A stretch of DNA of 64,000 bases, taken from assembly GCA_036510065.1 (NCBI GenBank), contig DATCEO010000106.1, forward strand, positions 1 through 64,000, written 5' to 3'. The notes beneath the pieces were generated by a model. It ran no database searches. It was not told the origin of the DNA and saw nothing but the letters and a program-made list of their open reading frames with translations. The stretch is from DASUBV01 sp036510065 (GTDB lineage Bacteria; Actinomycetota; Actinomycetes; Streptosporangiales; Streptosporangiaceae). Positions 16,109 through 24,154 of the stretch are shown here, piece by piece. Each line of letters starts with the position of its first letter. Position 1 is the stretch's first letter. Made by a program: the position numbers and the translations under genes.

Positions 16109-17679
16109 ATGTGTCTGTTTTCGGAAGATTCGACCGGACGATCGTGATGGTGTAGGTCGCTTCTTCGGTGCGCCAGTTCCGTCGTTCGGCGGGGGTCCGG
16201 CCGGATGTACGTCTTCGGCCTGTCCGGTCGCGCGGGTGGGCGAGGATCGCGGTGGTCAGCGGCGCGAGCGGGTCGTCTGCGCTGGCCGGGCGCTTGCCGC
16301 AGTGCTTGCAGCAGCTGTCGGCGGTGGCGTGGAAGCGGACCAGGGACAGCACGGCGGTGAATGAGAGGGCATCAGGGTCGAGGCCGGCGCTGGAGGCCGC
16401 CTGCGCCGCGATGGCGGCGATCATGTTGTGGACGAGCAGCAGCGCCCATGCTTCCTGGCGGACGAGCGTGACGGAGCGTCCGCGCAGGACGCGGCGGGGG
16501 CCGCGCACGGTTTTCTTCAGGTGCAAGAACGCAGTTTCTACCTGCCAGCGCCTTGCGTACAGGGCGGCGAGCTCGCCTGCGGGGTACAGGCCCGGGTCCA
16601 GCAGCGTGGTCAGCACCCGGATCGCGGTGGTCTTCATGCGGCCGCTGCCGGCGCGGCTCAGGACGGTGAAGCTGACCAGGCGCGCGAAGGTGTCCGGCAG
16701 GCGGGGCAGGGTCTTGTCCCCGGCGTCGCGGCGCCGCGTGCCGAGCATGGCGCTGCTCTCGCGCAGCAGGACCAGCTCCGACCCGTCGGCCAGCGTCCGG
16801 ATGGTCTTGAACGGGACGGACCGGGCGCTGTTCTTGACCCGCCACAGCAGGTGCGCGCCGGCGCGGGAGAAACGGATCCACCGGCTCATGGAGAAGAACC
16901 CCCGGTCGGCCAGGTTGATCATGCCCTCGCTCAGGGAGTCTTCCAGCTCATCGGCCAGGGCATTCTCGCCGTCGTGGTAGCCGCCGACCGCGGCGGCCTT
17001 CCACCGGCGCGTGCCGGCCTGCAGGTGCGCGACGATCCGGATCTTCGGCTTGGTGCCGTCCTCAGGCACCCCGAACTCCGCCGCCAGCCCAGGATCATTG
17101 AACACCTCGGCGGTGGTGCCGTCGAAAACGGTCAGCTCCAGGCCGAACGCGGTGCCGGCCCGCACCAGGCACGATGTCCGGGCGGGCGGCGTCCAGCTCG
17201 AAGGCCCGCCGCATGACCTGCTCGCCCAGCCGCTCCCGCGCCTTGGACAGCGCCGGGCCGGACGGCGTCACGGTGCCCGGCTTCACCGGCACACCGGGCA
17301 TCCCGAACACCTTGGCCAGGATTAGGTCATACCCCTGATCAGGGAAAAGGGCACCCGCGATAACGCACAGCGCGGTCACCTCCGCGGTCAGCGCCCGGTC
17401 CAGGCGGTGCCCGTGCCCGCCCTCGGCCACCGCCGCAGCGATCACGCCGTCAGCCAGCAGTTCCCCGACCAGGCCCTCCCGCCGCAGGCCAGCCAGCCGG
17501 TCCTCCCACAGGCCCGGCCCGGCAGCCACCCGGCCCGCCAGGCCCGGCCCGCCGGCCGCCTCCGGCGGCTCGCCCCCATTCCCGCCAGCCGGAACAGCGG
17601 ACGGCCCCGGAACCAGCATGGCAAAATACGCAGACAACGAAGCTCCTGCAAATGACGTGACACGGACTCGACATCCCAC
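16095..17679 (-). pseudogene. IS4-family transposase with one frameshift
   Basis: Two leftward frames together make one transposase of about 520 aa. The first (17679 to about 17165) carries the IS4 N-terminal domain (LITAEVTALCVIAG-like block, ALSKARERLGEQVMRRAF). The second (17165 to 16095, possible GTG start) begins GTAFGLELTVFDGTTAEVF, with catalytic Asp in VFDGTT, second Asp in LADRGFFS, and the Y-(2)-R-(3)-E-(6)-K signature in YARRWQVETAFLHLKK. One extra base near 17150 separates them. IS4 members usually have a single frame, so decay is more likely than programmed shifting. Confidence 0.8.
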
Positions 17680-17725
17680 GTCATACCAGGGGCTTCGTTG
17701 CGTTCACGGCTCCGCCGGTGTCCTC

Positions 17726-17743
17726 TGACAATGAAGATTCCTC
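17726..17743 (+). repeat. 18-bp motif TGACAAYGRAGATTSCTC, copy a
   Basis: Occurs here, at 19241-19258 (same orientation) and inverted at 19281-19298. It flanks the DinB/VOC gene pair and may be an end sequence of a second, nested mobile element. Confidence 0.5.
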
Positions 17744-17925
17744 TTTGTCAATTAATGTTGCTCGACTGGGGTCTTCTGTCACTACGGTTTCCTCACCGCG
17801 TGGCCGCTGAGACGGAGCATGACCTGTGGGGCAGGGTGAGGGTTCAGGGGCCTGTAACGGCGATCCGGAGTCCGAGCCGTGTTATCTGGATGCAGGCGGG
17901 GACCGGGCGCCTCCGCCGCGGTCCG

Positions 17926-18324
17926 TCAGCCGTCCGCGGAGGGAAGCTCCTGGGCGATCTCCCAGATGTGGCCGCCCGGGTCGGCGAAGGTCGCGGTCCG
18001 CATGCCCCAGTCCCGGTCGGCGGGGCCGGTGAGCGGCTGTACGCCGCGCCCGGCGATCTCCGTGCACACGGTGTCCACGTCATCGACGATGATCGCGAAC
18101 TGTCCCGCGCCCTTCCCGGCCTGCTCAAGGACCTCCGGCAGCGGCTGTGCCGCCGCCGGGGACCGGTGCAGGAACACAAAGATGTCCTCGAACCGGAGCA
18201 TCGCCGTGTCGTCGTCCACCGGCTGGGCGTCCAGGCCGAACGCGTCCGCATAGAACTGGCGTGCCTCGCCGAGATCGGGGACGTAGAGCGTTATCGCGCC
18301 GATCTCCCTTTTCCAGTCGGCCAT
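17926..18324 (-). CDS. VOC (glyoxalase/bleomycin resistance) family protein
   Basis: 132 aa from ATG 18324, preceded by GAAAGGAAGG. One vicinal-oxygen-chelate unit: strand EIGAITLYVPDLGEARQFYADAFG, then AMLRFEDIFVFLHRS, and the second beta-alpha-beta FAIIVDDVDTVCTEIAGRG with DPGGHIWEIAQEL at the end. The metal or ligand-binding Glu/His positions of the family are broadly kept. The substrate cannot be predicted. It lies 46 bp downstream of the DinB gene, and both are passengers in the IS4-type element. Confidence 0.85.
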   Translation of the reverse strand: MADWKREIGAITLYVPDLGEARQFYADAFGLDAQPVDDDTAMLRFEDIFVFLHRSPAAAQPLPEVLEQAGKGAGQFAIIVDDVDTVCTEIAGRGVQPLTGPADRDWGMRTATFADPGGHIWEIAQELPSADG

Positions 18325-18370
18325 GCTGCCGCCTTCCTTTCTGTGGTCTCTGGTACCGGGCGCGGTCCGC

Positions 18371-18886
18371 TCAGCCGCGCGGGATCCGGGTGTCTTCCGG
18401 ACCCAGCCAGGTGCGGCCGTCGAGCAGTTCGCGTGCCGCGTCGAGGTGCCCGGCATGGACTGCGGTCTCGGTGATGACGTGCAGGATGATCTCCCGCACG
18501 TCGCGGAGCCGCCAGCCGCTGAAGTAGTCCGGCCACCTGGCCGGCGGCGCGTCCAGGCTGAGCCCGGCCAGGACCGCGTCGGAGGCTGCGGTCTCCCGCC
18601 GGTACAGGTCGAGCACGGCCTCGGCCGGCTCGTCCGGCGACGGCTGCCAGCCCGTGTCGTCGTTGAGGTCCACTGCCTCGCCCGCCGCGACGCCGCGGAA
18701 CCAGAACCGCTCATCGTCGACGGCGAGGTGCCGCACCAGGGCCAGGCACGACCAGCCAGACGGCAGCACCGGCTGCCGGAGGTTCTCCTCTGACAGGCCC
18801 TTCAGGACGCCGAGCACATGACCGCGCTGATCGTCCAGCCATTCAAGGAGCGCCTCCCGCTCTCTGCCCGGGGTCGGCTGCGTCAT
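18371..18886 (-). CDS. DinB family protein (DUF664 type)
   Basis: 171 aa. Four-helix bundle of the DinB/DUF664 group. Metal-site histidines are expected in WSCLALVRHLAVDDERFW (helix 2) and in EIILHVITETAVHAGHLDAA (helix 4), the latter being the family's H-x(n)-H-x2-HLD block. Such proteins include mycothiol- or bacillithiol-dependent transferases, but many are uncharacterised. It heads the two-gene passenger operon with the VOC protein. Confidence 0.85.
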   Translation of the reverse strand: MTQPTPGREREALLEWLDDQRGHVLGVLKGLSEENLRQPVLPSGWSCLALVRHLAVDDERFWFRGVAAGEAVDLNDDTGWQPSPDEPAEAVLDLYRRETAASDAVLAGLSLDAPPARWPDYFSGWRLRDVREIILHVITETAVHAGHLDAARELLDGRTWLGPEDTRIPRG

Positions 18887-19375
18887 CTGCTCTCCTCGCG
18901 CCCGGTCCGGCGGCCAACCGGCCCCGGAGCATCCTCGCAGAGATCAGCCATACGGCGATCTCCGCAGTGCCTGCAATACCGACTGCTGGAACGCCGCAGA
19001 ATCATCTCCGCTCGCAGGCCATGCCCGCGGTGTCGGACCGCCGCGGCCACGTTGGTGCGCAAATCCGCGAACCGAACACCGGGAAACGGCACGTCAGCGC
19101 GACGGGTCAGCCGAACCCGCGAACATGAGCCAAGTCAGGTGCGTCGGCCAGCAAAAGCCCGCCCAGAGCAAGCTTTATTGACAAGAGCCGCCCCGGCGAC
19201 CGCCAGAAACAGGCAAGGCGGGCACCGGGCCACCGTGGGTTGACAACGGAGATTCCTCACGCAGGTCAAGGGAACGGGTCGAGCAATCTTCGTTGTCACG
19301 GGACAGCCAGGTTCCCCGCCCGAGTCGTGACCGACATGTAACGCAACGCTAGAAACCGGACGCTGGAGCGCAAAA
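18887..19375. other. gene-free right part of the IS4-type element
   Basis: No coding region is supported. It holds two copies of the 18-bp motif in inverted arrangement at 19241-19258 and 19281-19298 (16 of 18 match), which could form a 58-bp hairpin or be abutting ends of short mobile elements. Confidence 0.5.
19241..19298. repeat. 58-bp inverted pair of the 18-bp motif
   Basis: TGACAACGGAGATTCCTC and, 22 bp further, the complement of TGACAACGAAGATTGCTC. Size and ends look like a miniature inverted-repeat remnant; no target duplication was found next to it. Confidence 0.5.
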
Positions 19376-19397
19376 GTCCAGGAAGTTAAGGGCAGTG
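19376..19397 (-). repeat. IS4-type terminal inverted repeat, right
   Basis: Complement of CACTGCCCTTAACTTCC followed by TGGAC. The target duplication CCCCGGCACC follows directly at 19398-19407. Confidence 0.85.
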
Positions 19398-19676
19398 CCC
19401 CGGCACCTGACGATGCTGGCGTGGCGGCCTTCACGCCGTCCCCGGCCCGCTGCCTTCTCATCGGTCCCTCCCCAACGAGTTAACAGCCGCTGTTTGGTCG
19501 GTGTTACCTCCACTTCCGTATACCTAGCTCACCGGCACTTTCCAGTCCAGCCTCAGGACAACCTCATGCGTCATGGCACCAGGCACGCCCGCGGGCCGGG
19601 AAGACGGGCAGGCCATCTGTGGCGGGCACCGGATGAGAAGGACTACGACATCAACTGCAAAACCAGGGGCCGCAGC

Positions 19677-20192
19677 GTGCGGCCGCAGCGATCACGGCGG
19701 TGGGCGGGCGTTCCTGCCGCCGTGGCGGGGATCGCCCTGCTGGTCGCGGCATGCGGTGGCGGCGGCTCGTCCACCGCGTCCGGGTCGACGCCCTACCAGA
19801 AAGCGCTGGCCTACTCGCAGTGCATGCGCACCCACGGCGACCCGGGCTTTCCCGATCCCGGCAGTCAGGGGATCTACGTCGAATCCCCGGCGAACCGCGA
19901 CGTCTTCAACGGCTCCTTGTACCTGAATGCTGACAACTCCTGCCATAAACTGAGTCCCTCTGGGCTCACTCAGGCGCAGCTCCAGCAGACGACGGGCAGG
20001 GCCTTGAAGTACTCGGCGTGCATGCGTACGCACGGGATAGCAAACTTCCCGGACCCCGAGTCGAAAGGCGCAGAAAGCGCAGGCGGATTCAATGCCGGCG
20101 AAATTCAGAGCCTGGGCATCGACACTAACTCGCCGCAGTTCCAGTCCGCGAACCAGACCTGCCAGAAGCTCACGCATGTGGAAGGGCCATGA
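19677..20192 (+). CDS. secreted lipoprotein with paired CMRTHG motifs
   Basis: 171 aa from GTG 19677. This start gives a clean lipoprotein signal: RRWAGVPAAVAGIALLVAAC with the lipobox LVAAC; an in-frame ATG at 19566 would add 37 unlikely residues. The mature part contains two copies of a C-M-R-T-H-G block (SQCMRTHGDPGFPDP and SACMRTHGIANFPDP) and further Cys residues at NSCHKL and NQTCQKL. Proteins of this type often precede HlyD/MacA-type adaptors and MacB-type ABC exporters in actinobacteria, and the next frame here is such an adaptor start. Function unknown. Confidence 0.8.
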   Translation: MRPQRSRRWAGVPAAVAGIALLVAACGGGGSSTASGSTPYQKALAYSQCMRTHGDPGFPDPGSQGIYVESPANRDVFNGSLYLNADNSCHKLSPSGLTQAQLQQTTGRALKYSACMRTHGIANFPDPESKGAESAGGFNAGEIQSLGIDTNSPQFQSANQTCQKLTHVEGP

Positions 20193-20413
20193 GCGGCGCC
20201 GTCTCTCCAGGCCAGGCAGCTGAGCAGCAGGCCGGGGCGGCCATGACCGCAGAAGCCCGCAGCACTCGCCGGGCTGGCCGCCGGCGCTGGGTGGCGGCCG
20301 GGGTGGCCGGGGTGGTGGCCGCCGGTGTCGTGGCGGCCGGTGTCAGCGGTGCGTTCGGCCGGCCAGGCCATTCCGGTCGGCGTCGAGGCCGACCCGCACG
20401 GGATCCCGGTTGA
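20189..20413 (+). pseudogene. efflux adaptor (HlyD/MacA type) N-terminal stub
   Basis: Starts in the stop codon of the lipoprotein (ATGA). The first 55 residues are a positively charged leader and one membrane helix (RRWVAAGVAGVVAAGVVAAG), as in periplasmic adaptor subunits. At about 20365 the sequence switches to oxidoreductase remnant and the frame ends at 20413. The adaptor body and the exporter genes expected downstream have been deleted. Confidence 0.55.
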
Positions 20414-20946
20414 CGAGCACCTGCGCGCAGGCGAGCGCCTCTGAGCGATCGGCGACGTGAACGGCATCTGGCCGCTTACCCACGTCGGCGAATACGAGGG
20501 CGACGTGGTGGCGGCGAACATCCTCGGCGACGCGCGTCCGGCGAACTACGAAGCCGTTCCGCGAGTCACCTACACAGATCCGCAGGCCGCGGCGGTGGGC
20601 GCGGCCGAAGCGCAGTACAGCGCCACCGCACTTGTGTCAGAGGTGCCGAAGACCGCCACCTACACACACGCCTACGCCGAATCCAACGGGTTCCTGACTC
20701 TGCTCAGCGACGGCGAGCGACCGACCGGCGCCTTCGCGCTGGGGCCCGCAGCCGGTGAGTGGATGCAGCAGGCGACGCTTGCCATCCGCGCACATGTCCC
20801 GCTTGAGGTGCTGAGCGACATGATCCAGCCCTGCCCTAGTTTCTCGGGGATCTACGACGGCAGCGAAGGCGCTCCGCATGGAGATCGCGGACATGCCCCG
20901 GCCGGTCAGACCCATGGACGCGCAGATGGCGAGCCGGTCGGAGTGA
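20370..20946 (+). pseudogene. FAD/NAD disulfide oxidoreductase, C-terminal remnant
   Basis: The frame reads AIPVGVEADPHGIPVDEHL, then RAGERL-stop-AIGDVNGIWPLTHVG, where TGA 20442-20444 stands for the usual Trp codon. It continues into the dimerisation domain (NYEAVPRVTYTDPQAAAVGA, YAESNGFLTLLSDGE, LGPAAGEWMQQATLAI). Near 20861 a one-base shift moves the last part (AKALRMEIADMPRP) into the next frame, ending at 20946. The FAD-binding half with the redox Cys pair is missing. This is the tail of a mercuric-reductase-like flavoprotein. Confidence 0.7.
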
Positions 20947-21027
20947 GCAGGACAGTGCGGAACTCCTACTCGCAAACACTGCCGGCGACCCGGTGACCGG
21001 TCACCGGCAGCACCCATCGGAGGAATC

Positions 21028-21782
21028 ATGACCAGCGCACCGACTCCTGCTGCCGCCCAGCGCGAACCGGAACTGGCCGGACAGACCGTCGTCCTGATCG
21101 GCGGCAGCGCAAGCATCGGGCTTGAAACAGCCCGGCGCGCCCGGGCTGAGGGTGCCGATGTCATCCTCACCGGGCGCACTCCCGACCGGCTCAAGCAAGC
21201 CGCGGCCGAAGTCGGCGCGCAACGCACCGCGGCCTTCAACGCCAGCGACAGCGCTGCCCTGGCGAGCTTCTTCGGCGACCTGCCCGCACCGATCGACCAC
21301 GTGCTGGTCACGGCCGGCGGCCCGAGCTACGGGCCTCTGCTCGCAATGGACTCAGCCCAGGTGCGCGAGGCGGTTAGCGACCACATCGTGCTGGGACTCG
21401 AGGTCGCGCGTAAACGCCTCGGGCAAGATGAGGCCCGGCGGCACGCTGCTGCTCATGGGCGGCACCGGTGGCCGACGCATCGGTCACGGCCTGGGTATCG
21501 CCGCCGCCGCCACTGCCGCGCTGCCTGCGTTCACCGCGGCCCTCGCGCTTGAGCTCGCGCCGGTTCGGGTCAACCTCATCGCCGCCGGCTTCGTCGACAC
21601 CCCGTTGTCGGCATCGCTGCTGGGAGACCGGCTCGAGGAGCGCCGCCAGGAGCTGCGGGCGACTCTCCCGATCGCGTCGTCGGCCCGCCCGTCGGCGCGC
21701 TCGCCGTCCACATCAGACCAACACGGCGCTCACCGGCGCGACATACGACATCGACGGCGGACAGCAGTTCGTCTCCTCGTGA
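21028..21782 (+). pseudogene. SDR family oxidoreductase with two frameshifts
   Basis: Begins as a normal short-chain dehydrogenase: VVLIGGSASIGLETARRARA (the G-x3-GIG-like NAD(P) site reads GGSASIG), then DVILTGRTPDRL and HVLVTAGG. Near 21415 the frame shifts to PGGTLLLMGGTGGRRIG and AFTAALALELAPVRVNLIAAGF. Near 21700 it shifts again to the usual ending TNTALTGATYDIDGGQQFVS, stop at 21780-21782. The family catalytic Tyr-x3-Lys is replaced by a GHGLGIAAAATA stretch, as in some atypical SDRs. Confidence 0.75.
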
Positions 21783-22085
21783 ACACACAACACTGGGGGA
21801 GGCCGAGCCAGAAAGAAGCAGAGCGGTACGTCCCGCCATCAGGGAGACTCCATGGGACATCAGGGAGACTCCAGGGGACCGGTCCACGCCGCGGCAACAA
21901 GCTACTCGGACTTCCTGTCCCATCCGTGGAAGAGCGAGCGGTCACCCGCGGCCCAAGCCTCGCGGAGCCCAGGCGTGCCCAGATCCCAGTCGGGGCGGAT
22001 CTGGACCTGGCCATACCAGGAAAGCAGTAAGTGGCCGTGTCCGGTGACTACTATGCGCGCAGGGCTCAGTTCCGTCCAGCCGCTC
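21783..22085. other. gene-free stretch with a 21-bp tandem repeat
   Basis: No coding region is supported. CATCAGGGAGACTCCATGGG plus A at 21837-21857 is repeated at 21858-21878 with one change. Confidence 0.5.
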
Positions 22086-22126
22086 GGGGGCCACCCCTCA
22101 GGAGTTCGAATCTCTTATCCTCCGCC
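22086..22126 (+). repeat. att core 4: diverged, partial tRNA-Ser 3' end
   Basis: Matches the last 41 or so bases of cores 1-3 (variable arm, T-arm, acceptor strand) with two substitutions, then CCT instead of CCA. The anticodon-loop part and all GTCTCA arm boxes are missing. It lies 21 bp beyond the stop of the convergent ggt gene, so it probably marks the right border of the island. Confidence 0.72.
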
Positions 22127-22147
22127 TACCAGGACCGGACGCCACTA

Positions 22148-24028
22148 TCATCGCCAGGTCCTGCCGGTCGCGGCGTGGATCACCCCGGCGGAGCCACCGC
22201 CTCGGCGCACTGGCTCCGCGGCCGCCAGGACCTGCCCGTGGCCGAGGAACTCCAGGCCGGCGGCGGCTCCAATAGTGGGACTGATCTTGATGCTCGGGTC
22301 GAGCGGTGACGTGTCGACGACCGCGAACGACTGCCCGAGCTGCTCCAGGCCGGGGGTGGTCGGTGCCGCGATGAAGGCGGGCTCTGCCTGCGTTACCGCG
22401 CTGTTACGCTGCGACGCCCGCGGTGCCGCGATCGCCTGCGGCAGCGTCATGCCGAAGTCGATGCGGTTCAGCAGGATCTGCAGCACGGTCGTGATGATCG
22501 AAGCGCCGCCCGGTGAGCCGACGGCCAGCCACGGCCGGCCTGACTTGAGCACGATCGTCGGCGACATGCTGGAGCGGGGGCGCTTGCCCGCGGCGGGCAG
22601 GTTCGGGTCGGGCACGCCCGGCTGCAGCGGCGCGAAGTCGAAGTCGGTCAGCTCGTTATTCAGCAGGAATCCGCGGCCAGGCACGACGATGCCGCTACCA
22701 CCGAGTTCCTCGATGGTGTTGGTATAGGAAACGACGTCGCCGAAACGGTCGGCCACCACGAAATGATTGGTGTTGGTGCCCTCATCGGGCTGGCGCGCGG
22801 TGGTCGGCGCCGCTGGCGTGCACCCGCCGGAGCCCGCGAACGGATCGCCTGGCGCGACCGGGCTGGTCAGCGCCTTGTCCGGGTTGATCAGGCAAGCGCG
22901 CTGGCGCCCGAAGCCCCTGGACAGCAACTGCTTGAGCGGCACATGCACAAAGGCAGGGTCGCCTATGTAGCGGTTACGGTCGGCGAAGGCGAGCCTGCTT
23001 GCCTCAAGGTAGTGATGCAGCGCCTGTACCCGGGTCATCTTCGACAGGCCGAAGTTGGACAGGACGTTGAGCGCCTCTCCGACGGTGGTACCGCCGCTGG
23101 ACGAGGGTGCCATTCCGTAGACGTCATATCCGCGGTAGTTCACGTGCGTTGGCGCCTTGACGAGCGCCGCATAGGCACGTAGGTCATGGATCCGCATCAG
23201 GCCCGGCCGCGGTGTGAGCGTGGCGCCCGGAGCGAGCGGCAGGTTCTCGACGGTCTTGACGATGTCACCGCCAAGCGCGCCGCCGTAGAAGTCGGCGACT
23301 CCCCGGCGCCCGATTTCCGCATAGGTGCTCGCTAGCTGCGGGTTACGGAAAGTCGACCCGACCACGGGAAGCTGCCCGCCGGGCAGGAACAACTGGCGGG
23401 TCGAGGAGAACTGGGCGAACCTGGCGGCATTCTCGCGGACCTGCTCGCGGAAGGTCGCGTCGACGGGAAACCCCTGGCGGGCGATGCGTTCTGCCGGGCG
23501 CAGCACCCGGGCGAGGCTTTCCGTGCCCCAGCGGCTGAGCGCCTTCTGCCAGGTCATCAGCGTCCCCGGCACCCCGACCGACAGACCGCTCGTCACCGCG
23601 ACGGGGAATGCGAGCGGCTTGCCGGTGGCCGGGTCGATAAACAGGTCCGCAGTCGCGAGCCGCGGCGCCGTCTCCCTGCCGTCGATGGTCGAGACATGAT
23701 GGGTGCGCGCGTCGTAGTACACCAGGTAGCCGCCGCCGCCGATGCCTGCCACGAACGGGTCCGCCACTCCGAGCGCCGCGGCCACCGCCACCGCAGCGTC
23801 AACTGCATTGCCGCCGCGGCGCAGTACCTCCAGCCCGGCGGACGTGGCCTCGACATCGTCGGAAGCCACGGCACCCCCCGTCCCGACCGCGAGCGCCTGC
23901 TTAGGCACGTAGCCGGCCGGCCTCACAGGCGCCGCCGAAGCGGAAAGGCTGGGGGCAGCTGATACGACGATGAGGGCGACGGCCGCCGATGCTGCCGTCA
24001 GTACGCCTGCGCGCGATGGCATGAGCAT
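22148..24028 (-). CDS. ggt: gamma-glutamyltransferase
   Basis: 626 aa, close to the family norm of 580-650. A Sec signal peptide (VLTAASAAVALIVVSAAPSLSASA) directs export. The precursor should cleave itself before the catalytic Thr, near residue 420 in GTNTNHFVVAD, to give large and small subunits. Family blocks are present: GGNAVDAAVAVAAALGV, GIGGGGYLVYYD, DGRETAPR (substrate-binding Arg), SSGGTTVGEAL, SMSPTIV and GSPGGASI. It hydrolyses or transfers the gamma-glutamyl group of glutathione and related peptides outside the cell. It stands alone, next to the island border. Confidence 0.93.
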   Translation of the reverse strand: MLMPSRAGVLTAASAAVALIVVSAAPSLSASAAPVRPAGYVPKQALAVGTGGAVASDDVEATSAGLEVLRRGGNAVDAAVAVAAALGVADPFVAGIGGGGYLVYYDARTHHVSTIDGRETAPRLATADLFIDPATGKPLAFPVAVTSGLSVGVPGTLMTWQKALSRWGTESLARVLRPAERIARQGFPVDATFREQVRENAARFAQFSSTRQLFLPGGQLPVVGSTFRNPQLASTYAEIGRRGVADFYGGALGGDIVKTVENLPLAPGATLTPRPGLMRIHDLRAYAALVKAPTHVNYRGYDVYGMAPSSSGGTTVGEALNVLSNFGLSKMTRVQALHHYLEASRLAFADRNRYIGDPAFVHVPLKQLLSRGFGRQRACLINPDKALTSPVAPGDPFAGSGGCTPAAPTTARQPDEGTNTNHFVVADRFGDVVSYTNTIEELGGSGIVVPGRGFLLNNELTDFDFAPLQPGVPDPNLPAAGKRPRSSMSPTIVLKSGRPWLAVGSPGGASIITTVLQILLNRIDFGMTLPQAIAAPRASQRNSAVTQAEPAFIAAPTTPGLEQLGQSFAVVDTSPLDPSIKISPTIGAAAGLEFLGHGQVLAAAEPVRRGGGSAGVIHAATGRTWR

Positions 24029-24154
24029 TCCTCCGGAAGGGCGGGCTCCCCAGGGGCACTGATTCGCGGGCGACCATAACCGCTCAAGAGCCCGCTCAAA
24101 CCACCTTTGCCCCGATTAACGGCTGGTGAGCATCCTGGTCCTTTTTTTCCCGCA

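Larger units (their letters stand above)
16087..19397 (-). mobile_element. IS4-type element with passenger genes, 3311 bp
   Basis: Bounded by 22-bp terminal inverted repeats, CACTGCCCTTAACTTCCGGG at the left and the complement at 19376-19397 (21 of 22 match), and flanked by perfect 10-bp duplications of CCCCGGCACC. A 10-bp duplication fits IS4-family transposition and shows that the whole 3.3 kb moved as a unit. Inside are a frameshifted IS4-type transposase, a VOC-family gene and a DinB-family gene, all leftward. IS4 elements are normally about half this size, so the two extra genes are passengers, possibly brought in by a nested insertion. Confidence 0.82.

Noticed and set aside
21122..22030. 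302-codon frame running through the SDR region
   Set aside because: Only its middle is the frameshifted SDR; the two ends are out-of-frame translation and not a separate gene.
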